A stretch of DNA of 64,000 nt from Paracoccus methylarcula (GTDB taxonomy: Bacteria > Pseudomonadota > Alphaproteobacteria > Rhodobacterales > Rhodobacteraceae): positions 1-64,000 of the forward strand of contig NZ_PXNQ02000006.1 of assembly GCF_003007735.2 (NCBI RefSeq), written 5' to 3'. Below the pieces are notes generated by a model. It saw only the letters and a program-made list of their open reading frames with translations, had not been told where the DNA came from and searched no databases. Within the stretch, counting starts at the first letter, position 1. Each line of letters opens with the position of its first letter. Made by a program: the position numbers and the translations under genes. Positions 43,072 through 51,387 of the stretch are shown one piece after another.

Positions 43072-43425
43072 ATGGCTGGCATCACCACCCATGTTCTCGA
43101 CAATGAAACCGGCAGCCCGGGGGTCGGCATGCGCATCGATTTCTCGGTTTTCGAGAATGGCGAATACCGTCTTTTGAAAACAGTCCAGACCAATCAGGAA
43201 GGCCGGACCGACGAGATGATCCTGACCCCGGAGGAAACCCGGATCGGACAATACCAACTGTTGTTCCATGTTGACGAATATTACCGCAGCAAGGGTACGG
43301 ACCTGCCTGAGCCGCCTTTTATCGAGAAGGTGCCTGTGAATTTCTCGGTCTTCGATACCGGGCAGCATTATCATGTGCCGATGCTGTGCACTCCCTGGAC
43401 CTGCACCACCTACCGCGGGAGTTGA
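43072..43425 (+). CDS. uraH: Cytosolic 5-hydroxyisourate hydrolase
   Basis: 117 residues, the normal length of bacterial HIU hydrolase without a signal. It reads MAGITTHVLDNETGSPGVGM (active-site His), QEGRTDEMIL (Arg), HYHVPMLCTPWTCTTYRGS (second His and terminal YRGS tetrapeptide). It acts together with UraD, encoded at the head of the same operon. AAGGAGG is 7 bases upstream of the ATG. It is a diverged paralogue of the exported enzyme just before it, roughly half identical by eye, so this is an old duplication with separate locations rather than a recent copy. Confidence 0.93.
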   Translation: MAGITTHVLDNETGSPGVGMRIDFSVFENGEYRLLKTVQTNQEGRTDEMILTPEETRIGQYQLLFHVDEYYRSKGTDLPEPPFIEKVPVNFSVFDTGQHYHVPMLCTPWTCTTYRGS

Positions 43426-43502
43426 TCCCGGACCCTTGCCGATCGAGATTTTGGAGGGGAAGCGATCCCGATGGCCGCTTCCCGTTTCGTGTTCACGCAA
43501 CT

Positions 43503-44303
43503 TTATCTTGTGCTGGATATCACTGCCTCGCGCCTTGCCGAGACAAGGACCAGCAGTACGGTCACGAGTACTCCCGCCACAAGCGCAGCCGTGAAGGCGA
43601 GGCTTGGCCCAAGTGACGATAGCGTAACCGACAGCACGAAGGAGAAGGCCGCGAGGCTGGAGATGCCAAGCATGATCGCGTGAAGCGTCGAGATCGCGAT
43701 TTCGGCGCCCAGTCTTTGGTGAATGGTCACTGAGATCACCGTCAGGCCGATCGGGTAGGCGATCAGGAACCCGGCCCAGACCGGTCCGAGCCGATCCGCC
43801 GCAAACGTCACGACACCCACGAGCAGACCGGCGGCCAGGCCGCGCAGGATCAGCAGCATATAGGTGCCCTTTGCGCGCGCCACGCCATGCGGCCGCACGA
43901 AGTGAACGGCCAGTCTTCGCACAGCCAGCATCGACAATGTAAAGATCAACAGTCCCATCCAGGGCGATGCGGGTAACAGAGACAGCAGCAAGGCGCTGAT
44001 CACCCAGGCGAATATCGCCGCGCCGATTGCCGCACGCGATCTTGCGGCGACGGCCACGTAACCCAGCAGGAACGCTTGCGTCGCAGCAAGCGAGGTCAGC
44101 GACGCGGCCGCGGCATCAGCACTGAAAGCCTGGCTCTGCTCGCGGATCAGGAAGAAGAATGCCGGACCGATGACGATCGGCAGCCCTGCGAGAGCACCGC
44201 CGATCTTCGGGCCAAGATGCTCGGCGGCCAGAGTGACCCCGATGACGATCGCGGCGGTAGCGGCGATCCGGACAAGCAGCTCGATTTCCGGTCCGAAGGT
44301 CAT
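43503..44303 (-). CDS. Polytopic membrane protein of unknown function
   Basis: 266 residues, about eight membrane segments. It appears to consist of two related halves: GVTLAAEHLGPKIGGALAGLPIVIGPAFFFL near residues 18-52 and GVVTFAADRLGPVWAGFLIAYPIGLTVISVTIH near residues 160-192 share the pattern (A)(D/E)xLGPxxxGxLxxxPI. No transporter family was recognised. It sits between the hiuH genes and a hydantoinase gene, on the strand of the latter, 13 bases downstream of the hydantoinase stop, so it may be the last gene of the hydantoinase/TRAP-2 operon and a permease or exporter for a ureide. Confidence 0.7.
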   Translation of the reverse strand: MTFGPEIELLVRIAATAAIVIGVTLAAEHLGPKIGGALAGLPIVIGPAFFFLIREQSQAFSADAAAASLTSLAATQAFLLGYVAVAARSRAAIGAAIFAWVISALLLSLLPASPWMGLLIFTLSMLAVRRLAVHFVRPHGVARAKGTYMLLILRGLAAGLLVGVVTFAADRLGPVWAGFLIAYPIGLTVISVTIHQRLGAEIAISTLHAIMLGISSLAAFSFVLSVTLSSLGPSLAFTAALVAGVLVTVLLVLVSARREAVISSTR

Positions 44304-44316
44304 GTCGAATGGCGGC

Positions 44317-45726
44317 TCATGGAAGCGTGTCCGGCGTTCCGCATTCCAGGAATTGACCGCGCCCCGGATTGCCGAGGCATTCGCCGTCGCGGATCACCAC
44401 CGCTCCACGCGACAGGACGATTTCAGGCCAGCCGGTGACTTGCCGGCCCTCGTAGGGGGTGTAATCGACATTGTGATGCAGCATGTCATTGGTGATGGTC
44501 ACCTGCTTCTGTGGATCCCATATCGCGATATCGGCGTCGGAACCGATGGCGATGGTGCCCTTGCGGGGCATCAGGCCGTAGAGGCGCGCCGGATTGGTCG
44601 ATGTCAGTTCGACGAACCGGCGCAGCGAGATACGCCCCTTGACGACCCCTTCCGAGAACAGCAGCGGCAGCCGTGTCTCGACCCCGGGAATGCCGTTCGG
44701 GACATGGCTGAAACCGCTCGTCTCGCCGCCCACCTTCTTGCCTTCCGGATCGTCGAAACGGAAAGGCGCGTGGTCAGAGGAGAAGACCTGGAAGGTGCCG
44801 TCCTGAAGCCCGCGCCAGACCGACTCCTGGCTGGCCGTGTCGCGTGGCGGCGGGCTGCAGATGTGCTTTGCGCCTTCGAATCCGCCGAGATCGAGGTCAT
44901 CCGCGGTCAGGAAAAGATACTGCGGGCAGGTTTCGGCAAAGACACGAGTTCCCCTGTGACGCGCGGTGACGATCTGTTGCATCGCCTCTCCGCCCGAGAC
45001 ATGAACCACGAGAATCGGCGTGTCCACCACTTCGGCCAGCGAGATGGCCCGGTGCGTGGCCTCTCGCTCGGCAATGGCGGGACGGGCGGTCGCGTGAAAG
45101 CGCGGCGCGGTATCTCCTGCCCGTTCCAGTGCTTCGGTGAGCCATGCGATGATGTCGGAATTCTCGGCATGGATCATGGTCAGCGCACCCTCGCGCTTTG
45201 CCAGGGCCAGCACCTCGATGATCTGGCGGTCGTCAAGCTTGAGATCGTCATAGGTCGTGTAGATCTTGAACGAGCTGTAGCCGTCACGGATCAGTGCCGG
45301 CAGTTCCTGGCCGAGAACCTGTTCGGTCGGATCCGTGACGATGAGGTGAAAGGCATAGTCGATGACGGATTTGCCATTTGCGCGTTCGTGATAGTCGCTG
45401 ACCGCCGCGCGCAGGCTTTGGCCTTTCTGCTGGCAGGCGAAGGGGATGACCGTCGTGGTGCCTCCGAAAGCGGCAGAGAGCGGCCCGCTGGCGAAATCAT
45501 CGGCCATGCGCGAGCCGTCCGAGGTAGGCTGGTCGAAATGACAATGCGCATCCACGCCCCCCGGCAGGACCAGTTTCCCGGTTGCGTCGATCTCGTCCTT
45601 CGCGCGGGGCAGTTCGACAGCCAGGGTAACGATGCGCCCGTCACGGATGCCTATATCGGCTTTGAATTCCGCCGATGCGGTAGCAACGGTGCCGCCGCGA
45701 ATAACAAGATCCAGAGGTTCGGTCAT
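44317..45726 (-). CDS. Dihydropyrimidinase/hydantoinase-family amidohydrolase
   Basis: 469 residues. It opens cyclic diamides (hydantoins, dihydropyrimidines, possibly allantoin) using two metals. Motifs: LPGGVDAHCHFDQP (metal His61 and His63), SSFKIYTTYDD (Lys154, the carboxylated bridging lysine), MIHAENSDIIAWL, VVHVSGGEAM, and FSSDHAPFRFDD (metal Asp). The ATG at 45726 has GGAG 6 bases upstream and is preferred over a TTG at 45741 that overlaps the upstream stop. It follows the TRAP-2 genes with an 11-base gap in the same operon, so the transporter probably imports its substrate. Confidence 0.9.
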   Translation of the reverse strand: MTEPLDLVIRGGTVATASAEFKADIGIRDGRIVTLAVELPRAKDEIDATGKLVLPGGVDAHCHFDQPTSDGSRMADDFASGPLSAAFGGTTTVIPFACQQKGQSLRAAVSDYHERANGKSVIDYAFHLIVTDPTEQVLGQELPALIRDGYSSFKIYTTYDDLKLDDRQIIEVLALAKREGALTMIHAENSDIIAWLTEALERAGDTAPRFHATARPAIAEREATHRAISLAEVVDTPILVVHVSGGEAMQQIVTARHRGTRVFAETCPQYLFLTADDLDLGGFEGAKHICSPPPRDTASQESVWRGLQDGTFQVFSSDHAPFRFDDPEGKKVGGETSGFSHVPNGIPGVETRLPLLFSEGVVKGRISLRRFVELTSTNPARLYGLMPRKGTIAIGSDADIAIWDPQKQVTITNDMLHHNVDYTPYEGRQVTGWPEIVLSRGAVVIRDGECLGNPGRGQFLECGTPDTLP

Positions 45727-45737
45727 GGCTTGCTCCG

Positions 45738-47036
45738 TCAATTATACATGGTTCGTGGCAGCCAGGTGACGATGCCGGGGAACCAGATCAGCAGAAGTAC
45801 GAAAAGGATCATGATGATGACATAGGGAAACGCGCCACGGATGAGATCCATGAATGGCCCATCGTCCTGGCGGACCCCATGAACCACGTAAAGGTTCATG
45901 CCGACCGGCGGCGTGATCATGCCCAGTTCGCACATGATGATGATAAATATGCCGAACCAGACCGGATCGATCCCCATTGCCGTCACTACCGGCACGGCAA
46001 TGGGGATAGTCAGCACCATCATTGACAGCACGTCCATGAACATCCCCAGCAGAACGTAGAAGACGATCAGCACCAGCAGCAGTTGGGTAGCCGTCAGGCC
46101 AAGCGAAGTGACCCAGTTGGTTGTCGTCTGTGCGACGCCGGTCAGCGACAGCGTGACGTTCAGCACGAAAGCTGCCATCACGATCAGCAGCACCATGCCG
46201 GTGGTTCGGGCGGTCTGAATGAAGCATCGGCCAAAGAACTCGATGCTGAAATGGCCGCCGATCCCGACGATGACAAGCGCTGTTGCAACGCCGAGCGCCG
46301 CCGATTCCGTAGGCGTCGCGATCCCCAGATAGATCGACCCCATGACCACCAGAAAGATGATGGCTGGCGGAATCAACGCGGTAGAGGCTCGCAGCTTCTC
46401 GGATAGCGGCACTTCCGCGATCTGAGACGAGGTGTCGTTCCAGTTGTTGATGATGATCCAGATCATGAAGAACGCCACCAGCAACAACCCGGGGAGGATG
46501 CCCGCGACGAAGAGCTGACCGATGGAGGTTTCGGCAAGCGAGCCGTAGATCAGCAGGTTGACGCTTGGCGGGATCAGGATCCCGAGCGTCCCGCCCGCGG
46601 CGATGGAGCCCAGCGACTGCGCCTTGTCGTAGCCGCGCTCGTTCAGCGACGGCGTTGCGACCGTGCCGATGGTGGCCGCGGTGGCCACCGACGATCCGGA
46701 CGTTGCCGCGAACATCGCGCAGCAGCCGATATTGGTGTGCAGCAACCCGCCGGGCAGGCGGTTAAGCCATAACGCGGTGGCGCCATACATCTTGTCGGCC
46801 ATGCCGGAGCGCAGCATCAGCTCTCCCAGCAGGATGAAAAGTGGGATTGCCGTCAGCAGGTTGTCGTTCATGACCGACCACATCACCGGGCCCGTGCTGT
46901 CGAGCAAGGGCCATCCAAAGGCCAGGACGCCGCCGATGACGCCCATTACCAGCATGACGGATGCGATCGGGATCCCCAGCAACATGATGAAGATCATGAT
47001 CAGGAAAGAAATGGCGATGGTTGTGATTCCGACCAT
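45738..47036 (-). CDS. TRAP large permease subunit (DctM), set 2
   Basis: 432 residues, about 12 helices: IMLLGIPIASVMLVMGVIGGVLAFGWPLL, LTAIPLFILLGELMLRSGMADKMYG, the conserved AATSGSSVATAATIGTVATPSLNERGYDKAQSLGSIAAGGTLGILIPPSVNLLIYGSLAETSIGQLFVAGILPGL, and C-terminal ELGMITPPVGMNLYVVHGV. It belongs to a DctM subgroup whose Na+-site loops resemble the set 1 subunit. It overlaps dctQ closely (3-base gap), forming with the small subunit and the binding protein at 47664 a complete transporter encoded with the hydantoinase. Confidence 0.92.
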   Translation of the reverse strand: MVGITTIAISFLIMIFIMLLGIPIASVMLVMGVIGGVLAFGWPLLDSTGPVMWSVMNDNLLTAIPLFILLGELMLRSGMADKMYGATALWLNRLPGGLLHTNIGCCAMFAATSGSSVATAATIGTVATPSLNERGYDKAQSLGSIAAGGTLGILIPPSVNLLIYGSLAETSIGQLFVAGILPGLLLVAFFMIWIIINNWNDTSSQIAEVPLSEKLRASTALIPPAIIFLVVMGSIYLGIATPTESAALGVATALVIVGIGGHFSIEFFGRCFIQTARTTGMVLLIVMAAFVLNVTLSLTGVAQTTTNWVTSLGLTATQLLLVLIVFYVLLGMFMDVLSMMVLTIPIAVPVVTAMGIDPVWFGIFIIIMCELGMITPPVGMNLYVVHGVRQDDGPFMDLIRGAFPYVIIMILFVLLLIWFPGIVTWLPRTMYN

Positions 47037-47039
47037 GAT

Positions 47040-47594
47040 TCAGCGACGCTCCATATCGGAAAGTTCCTCGGCCAGTTCTTCCTGGGCGGTCTTGGGGTGG
47101 AACTCTGCGTTCAGACGATCGAACTGTCCGGTGAAGAACAGCCGCGACGCCCGGCCAAACATCCAGAGCGACGCCAGGGTGAAGATCAGCATGGCGCCAT
47201 ACCAGATCGCCTGCGGATAGATGAGCGGCGTGGACCAGGCGGTCGGCGCGGTAGAGTTGTATGTCAGGGTATCGTGGATGACCAACCAGATATACCGTGC
47301 CACGAACAGGCCGAAAAGCGCGAGAGACAGTGACGCCAGCCAGCTGAGCGCTGCCTGCACCGTCGGAGAAAACCTGGTATACAAGAGGTCAATGCGGATA
47401 TGGGCGCGCTCGGAAAGTGCGATGGTGAACGCCAGCGCACCGCTGACCGCCAAGACATAACCACCCAACTCGTCTGCCCCCTGCAGCGATGCGCCGAATA
47501 TCTTGCGCATGACGGTCTCGAGTGTCACGAACAGCGACAACCCAACCAGAAGCAGGCCAAATAGCCAGCTTACGAAGACGATGAAACGATGCAT
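47040..47594 (-). CDS. TRAP small permease subunit (DctQ), set 2
   Basis: 184 residues with four helices: FVSWLFGLLLVGLSLFVTLETVMRKIFGASLQGADELGGYVLAVSGALAFTIALSERAHIRIDLLYTRF contains the DctQ GADE..GY and AHIRID segments, followed by LSWLASLSLALFGLFVARYIW and GAMLIFTLASLWMF. A cytoplasmic tail of about 35 residues ends in acidic clusters (EELAEELSDMERR), longer than in set 1. It is separated from dctP-2 by a strong hairpin (47617-47649). Confidence 0.85.
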   Translation of the reverse strand: MHRFIVFVSWLFGLLLVGLSLFVTLETVMRKIFGASLQGADELGGYVLAVSGALAFTIALSERAHIRIDLLYTRFSPTVQAALSWLASLSLALFGLFVARYIWLVIHDTLTYNSTAPTAWSTPLIYPQAIWYGAMLIFTLASLWMFGRASRLFFTGQFDRLNAEFHPKTAQEELAEELSDMERR

Positions 47595-47616
47595 GACGAT
47601 CCCCCAGTCGATTGTA

Positions 47617-47649
47617 GCCTGCGGCCCGATATCCGGGCGGGCCGCAGGC
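47617..47649 (-). promoter_or_regulatory. Strong hairpin between dctP and dctQ, set 2
   Basis: GCCTGCGGCCC (47617-47627) and GGGCCGCAGGC (47639-47649) form a perfect 11-bp stem with an 11-base loop, 14 bases downstream of the dctP stop on the minus strand. It could protect the dctP message or attenuate dctQM transcription, giving excess binding protein. Confidence 0.55.
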
Positions 47650-47663
47650 CAGTCAGGTCAGGT

Positions 47664-48701
47664 TCATTTGGCGACGCGCGCGCCCACGGTATCCATCCAG
47701 GATTGTGAGCAGCCTTCAGTGCTGGCATCGCAGACTTGCGCCCAGGCCGGGAACGACACGTTCATCAGGCCCTCGGATACCACCGCGAGATCCTCGTCCG
47801 AGACGGGAACCTCGGTCAGCTCGAATGGCTTGTTCAACTCGCAAGGCGTCTTGCCGACATTACAGTTCATCGCATCGACATAGAGTTCTTCCGAATAGGT
47901 CCAGATCTCATCGATCAACTCATCGAAGGCCGCCTGGATTTTCTGCTGCTCTTCGGCGGAGAAACTGTTCCAGGTGTTCAGATTCATGCCGTAACCTTGG
48001 ACCGCAAAGCGGTAGGACAAGGGCAGAATATGGGTCGTGACCTCGGGCCAGTCCGAGGCGTTCGCGGAACTCGGTCCGGTGATCGCGCAATCGACAACCC
48101 CGCGGGCGAGGGACTGATAGACTTCGGAGAACCCCATCTGAACCGGAATGGCGCCGATGGATTCGATGAATTTGGAAAGTGTCTGGTCGTCTGTCCGGAT
48201 CTTGACGCCACTCAGATCCGAAAGCCCGGTAATTTCCTTGTTGCAGAACAGAACCTGCGGTCCGAACGGCCAAAGACCCAGCAGCTTGGTATTGAAGTTC
48301 TTCTGGAGATTTTCATCGACGACGGGGCCGAACTCGGCCATCGTTTCACGGCCGTTTTGATAGTCGGTGTTGAGCCCGACCAGATCGAGCCCCATGATGA
48401 CCGGCGAATCCCGGCTGACTTGCTGCAGGCGCAACGAAATGATGTCGAACAGGCCGGATTTCAGGATGCGAAGTTCTTCCGCGCCCTTGACCCCGGTCTG
48501 ATCCAGTGTCTGGAAATTGGCGGTCACGTCCAGCCCGGTCTTTTCGGCAAAATTCTGAAAGAACGGAGCTTCCTTGTTCTTCTGGATTTCACCCGTGGCA
48601 CCGGGTTGGCCAAGGACCTTGAGTGCCCGGGTCTCGGCGGTCGCGGTGGTGGCCAGGGCGCAACTCAGCGCGATGGCAGTGAGGGTTATCAGTTTTTTCA
48701 T
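47664..48701 (-). CDS. TRAP transporter binding protein (DctP), set 2
   Basis: 345 residues, signal peptide KKLITLTAIALSCALATTATA. The mature sequence is a divergent DctP protein: KVLGQPGATGEIQKNKEAPFFQNFAEKTGLDVTANFQTLDQTG, then LSDLSGVKIRTDDQTLSKFIESIGAIPVQMGFSEVYQSLARGVVDCAITGP, which is the family's ligand-binding signature including the KIR arginine. Four cysteines in the C-terminal part (MNCNVGKTPCELN, QVCDASTEGCSQ) could form two disulfides, unlike sets 1 and 3. First gene of the TRAP-2/hydantoinase operon; GGGAG is 11 bases before the ATG at 48701. Confidence 0.87.
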   Translation of the reverse strand: MKKLITLTAIALSCALATTATAETRALKVLGQPGATGEIQKNKEAPFFQNFAEKTGLDVTANFQTLDQTGVKGAEELRILKSGLFDIISLRLQQVSRDSPVIMGLDLVGLNTDYQNGRETMAEFGPVVDENLQKNFNTKLLGLWPFGPQVLFCNKEITGLSDLSGVKIRTDDQTLSKFIESIGAIPVQMGFSEVYQSLARGVVDCAITGPSSANASDWPEVTTHILPLSYRFAVQGYGMNLNTWNSFSAEEQQKIQAAFDELIDEIWTYSEELYVDAMNCNVGKTPCELNKPFELTEVPVSDEDLAVVSEGLMNVSFPAWAQVCDASTEGCSQSWMDTVGARVAK

Positions 48702-48743
48702 GTGTCCGCTCCCTTTGGACATTGGTGTTGAAGAAAATGATGA

Positions 48744-49475
48744 TTATCCGCTGTCTTGATCCGCAGTTCTCAGCATCTCCGGTGAGGCATCGCTTCTTTT
48801 GCTGACGAATTCGCCAACCAATGTGCCCGTCCGCAGGACGTGGTCGCGCATCAGCTCGGCCGCCCCGGCACAGTCCCCATCGTTGATCGCCTGCATGAAA
48901 GCTTCGTGTTCCGACATTGCTTCGTTCCAGCGACTTTGCGAATGGAGCGCGAAGTAGCGGACCCGGCGCGAGCGGATCATCAATCCGGCATGCAGGTCCC
49001 GAAGAACCTGGTTGGCAGACAGGGCGACGATCCGGTTGTGGATGTCGTAATCGTTCTGAAAGCATTCCCTGCGCTGACCCTTTCCATGCAGGTCGATCAT
49101 CCGGGCATGCATCTGGTTGAGCTGTTCGAGATCGGTCGCGGTCATCCTTGCCATCGCCAGCTCCAGCGCGATGCGTTCCAGATTGGCGAGAACTTCGAAC
49201 TGCTGCAGAACCTCATCGGACGAAATCGTCGAGACCGTGGCGCCGCGATTGGGATAGAAAGTCACCAAACCCTCGACTTCCAGGACCCGGAATGCCTCGC
49301 GCAGCGGGTTCCGGGAGATCGCGAAAAGTTTGCAGAGCTCCGCCTCGATCAGGCGAGAGCCGGGCAGTAGTTCGCCGTTGATGATCATCTCGCGCAATAT
49401 CTCGACGGCCTCGGCATGGAGGGCACGCCGTCTAAGTGGCCGCTGGGTGGGTGATGCTGTGCGGAAAGTCTCCAT
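48744..49475 (-). CDS. GntR-family (FCD) regulator of the TRAP-2/hydantoinase operon
   Basis: 243 residues. The N-terminal winged helix is AEAVEILREMIINGELLPGSRLIEAELCKLFAISRNPLREAFRVLEVEGLVTFYPNRGATVSTIS; the FCD effector domain follows, with metal-ligand candidates in DYDIHNRIVAL, and HEAFMQAINDGDCAGAAELMRDHV. The start is uncertain (49475, 49499 or a TTG at 49505); none has a clear ribosome site. It lies upstream of, and in the same direction as, dctP-2, with only 42 bases between them. It is divergent from the isomerase-like gene at 49608, so it could control both. Confidence 0.87.
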   Translation of the reverse strand: METFRTASPTQRPLRRRALHAEAVEILREMIINGELLPGSRLIEAELCKLFAISRNPLREAFRVLEVEGLVTFYPNRGATVSTISSDEVLQQFEVLANLERIALELAMARMTATDLEQLNQMHARMIDLHGKGQRRECFQNDYDIHNRIVALSANQVLRDLHAGLMIRSRRVRYFALHSQSRWNEAMSEHEAFMQAINDGDCAGAAELMRDHVLRTGTLVGEFVSKRSDASPEMLRTADQDSG

Positions 49476-49517
49476 GGCATTAGCATCGCAACAAATCATG
49501 TCCAAGAAAAGGAAATC

Positions 49518-49560
49518 TTATTATTAAAAAACAATTATCTAATAATAAATTGCATTCAAT
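49518..49560. promoter_or_regulatory. Inverted repeat and ATTGCATTCAAT in the GntR/isomerase spacer
   Basis: TTATTATTA (49518-49526) and TAATAATAA (49540-49548) form a perfect 9-bp inverted repeat with a 13-base spacer in a very AT-rich stretch. It is directly followed by ATTGCATTCAAT (49549-49560), one mismatch from the palindrome ATTGCATGCAAT at 51274. Candidate operators for the two GntR-FCD regulators. Confidence 0.5.
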
Positions 49561-49607
49561 ACTACAATGTTGTTACGCTTGATTCGACAAAAACGGAAAG
49601 GATTCGC

Positions 49608-50333
49608 ATGCCACATAATCGAACATTGATCGGTGTTTTGACGCCATCGTCCAACACTGTGCTCGAGCCACTCACCAGCGCCATGGTAGCGGAACTGCCT
49701 GACGTTTCCGCCCATTTCGGGCGTTTCACCGTGACCGAAATCTCGATGAACGAGGGGTCGCAATCACAGTTCGACCTTGAGAATCCCCTGAATGCCGCCC
49801 GCATGCTGGCGGATGCGCGGGTCGATGCCATCGTCTGGAGCGGCACCTCGGCCAGTTGGCTTGGCTTCGACCGCGATCAGCGGCTTTGCGAGCGCATCAA
49901 GGAGGAAACCGGCATTCCCGCAGATTCCTCGGTATTGGCCATCAACGATCTTTTTGCCGCTTCGGGGGCGACCACGTTTGGCCTGGTCAGCCCTTACGTG
50001 GATGACGTGCAGGAGCGTATCGTCGCGAATTACGCCCGCAGCGGCCTTGAATGCGTCGCCGAACGGCACCTGAACGAAACGGTGAATTATGCCTTCGCCG
50101 AATTCGATGAAGCCACCATCGCCGAACAGATCCGCCAGGTTGCCGGGGCAGGCCCGGATGCGATTACCGTTATGTGCACCAATATGCGCGGGGCCCGAAT
50201 AGTTCCGGAACTGGAGGAAGAGTTGGGAATTCCAATCTTCGATTCTACTGCCGCTGCGGTCTGGACCGGAATGAAGCTGGCTGGTGACGATCCCGCCCGA
50301 ATCAGGGGATGGGGGCGTCTTTTCGGGATGTAA
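49608..50333 (+). CDS. Asp/Glu racemase-superfamily protein, maleate isomerase/AMDase-like
   Basis: 241 residues: LIGVLTPSSNTVLEPLTSAMV (the PSSNT start of maleate isomerase-like enzymes), DAIVWSGTSASWLG, and DAITVMCTNMRGARIVPELEEELGIPIFDSTAAAVW. This superfamily normally uses two cysteines. The second is kept (MCTNMRG), but the first, usually in ACTSG, is Gly here (SGTSA). A single-cysteine member could be a decarboxylase or a changed isomerase acting on a dicarboxylic acid or hydantoin-related compound. GGAAAGGA is 7 bases before the ATG. It stands alone between the two divergent GntR genes. Confidence 0.8.
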   Translation: MPHNRTLIGVLTPSSNTVLEPLTSAMVAELPDVSAHFGRFTVTEISMNEGSQSQFDLENPLNAARMLADARVDAIVWSGTSASWLGFDRDQRLCERIKEETGIPADSSVLAINDLFAASGATTFGLVSPYVDDVQERIVANYARSGLECVAERHLNETVNYAFAEFDEATIAEQIRQVAGAGPDAITVMCTNMRGARIVPELEEELGIPIFDSTAAAVWTGMKLAGDDPARIRGWGRLFGM

Positions 50334-50507
50334 GCTGCCACCATCACGACGCAGTTGTGACAGAGAGGGGCTGCTGATCCCTGGCGGGGCTGAACTGGAT
50401 AATCGTTGTCGCGTTGTCGGGTCAGCTAATGGTAAGATACTGGATTCGCGGAGGAAGCCCTTCGCGAATATCCATGGCAGGGTTCATCTGATCCTGGTCC
50501 CGCGATG

Positions 50508-51200
50508 TCATGTCGGGGATTCCTTCAAGGATTGAAGCAAGGCTTCCCCAGTCATCTGCAGATGTGCGCGCCAGATGCGCGCCGCCAGCTCGCTGTCGCC
50601 CTGCCGCAGGGCAATCATCAGGTCTTCGTGCTGCTGCATCGCTTCCGCCCACCGGGTTCCGGACAATATGGCCAGGTATCTTCCCCGCCTTGCGCGCAGC
50701 ATGAGACGCTCATGCGTATCCCTGAGAATCGGATTTCCGGAATGCTCGACAAGGAAATCGTGAATCTCGGAATTCAGCTCGAAATAGCGTGACCTGTCGC
50801 CCTGATCGAAAGCCTTTTTCATCCTGGAATGCAGGTTCTCCAGCTTCCTCGTTTGTTGCGGGCTGAGGCAGGTGGCTGCCTGCTCTGCGGCAAGGGCCTC
50901 AAGCACCGCTATCACCTGGAACAGGGTTTCGATCTCTGCGGCATCCAGGGGCTTGACCATCGCCCCCCTGTGCGCCGGGCTTTCGACCAGACCATCAAGC
51001 GTCAGTGTCTTGATCGCCTCGCGAATCGGTGTTCGCGACACCCCCAGCTGCGCGGACAGATCATGTTCGATAATGCGGTCTCCGGGCTGTAGCGCGCCGG
51101 TGACAATCATTTCACGCAAGGACGCGACAACCTCGTCATGCAGGGAAAGCCGTTTGATCGGCCTTCGCTTTGTTTTCCCCGTATTTCCTTGTTTGTCCAT
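50508..51200 (-). CDS. GntR-family (FCD) regulator of the TRAP-3 operon
   Basis: 230 residues. LHDEVVASLREMIVTGALQPGDRIIEHDLSAQLGVSRTPIREAIKTLTLDGLVESPAHRGAMVKPLD is the winged helix. The FCD domain shows NSEIHDFLVEHSGN and HEDLMIALRQGDSELAARIWRAHL with Asp/His metal-site positions. It is a diverged paralogue of the GntR gene at 48744. Divergent from the TRAP-3 operon; the 187-bp spacer contains three TTGCAT repeats ending in a palindrome, a likely operator. The 170 bases between it and the isomerase gene hold nothing recognised. Confidence 0.88.
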   Translation of the reverse strand: MDKQGNTGKTKRRPIKRLSLHDEVVASLREMIVTGALQPGDRIIEHDLSAQLGVSRTPIREAIKTLTLDGLVESPAHRGAMVKPLDAAEIETLFQVIAVLEALAAEQAATCLSPQQTRKLENLHSRMKKAFDQGDRSRYFELNSEIHDFLVEHSGNPILRDTHERLMLRARRGRYLAILSGTRWAEAMQQHEDLMIALRQGDSELAARIWRAHLQMTGEALLQSLKESPT

Positions 51201-51260
51201 TTTCGCGTGACCTGTCTTGCCGCCGACAGTCTAGGCCGGCTCGCATCCATTGTCCACTTG

Positions 51261-51285
51261 TTGCATGTTGCATATTGCATGCAAT
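51261..51285. promoter_or_regulatory. TTGCAT iterons and palindrome upstream of TRAP-3
   Basis: TTGCAT occurs three times at a 7-base period (51261, 51268, 51275), and the last copy is part of ATTGCATGCAAT (51274-51285), a perfect 12-bp palindrome. It lies 102 bases before the dctP-3 start and 60 bases before the divergent GntR start. A one-mismatch copy, ATTGCATTCAAT, sits in the other GntR-controlled spacer (49549). Confidence 0.6.
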
Positions 51286-51387
51286 CGAGGTAAAAGCGGA
51301 ACACCGGAACGTTTGGCGACGAAAATTCTGCGCGGCGTCGGGACCGGCAAACAAACCAGAAAAACGATCTTCAAGACAGGGAAAGCC

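Noticed and set aside
44170..45825. 551-codon plus-strand frame opposite the hydantoinase
   Set aside because: Antisense shadow; the hydantoinase frame has all metal ligands.
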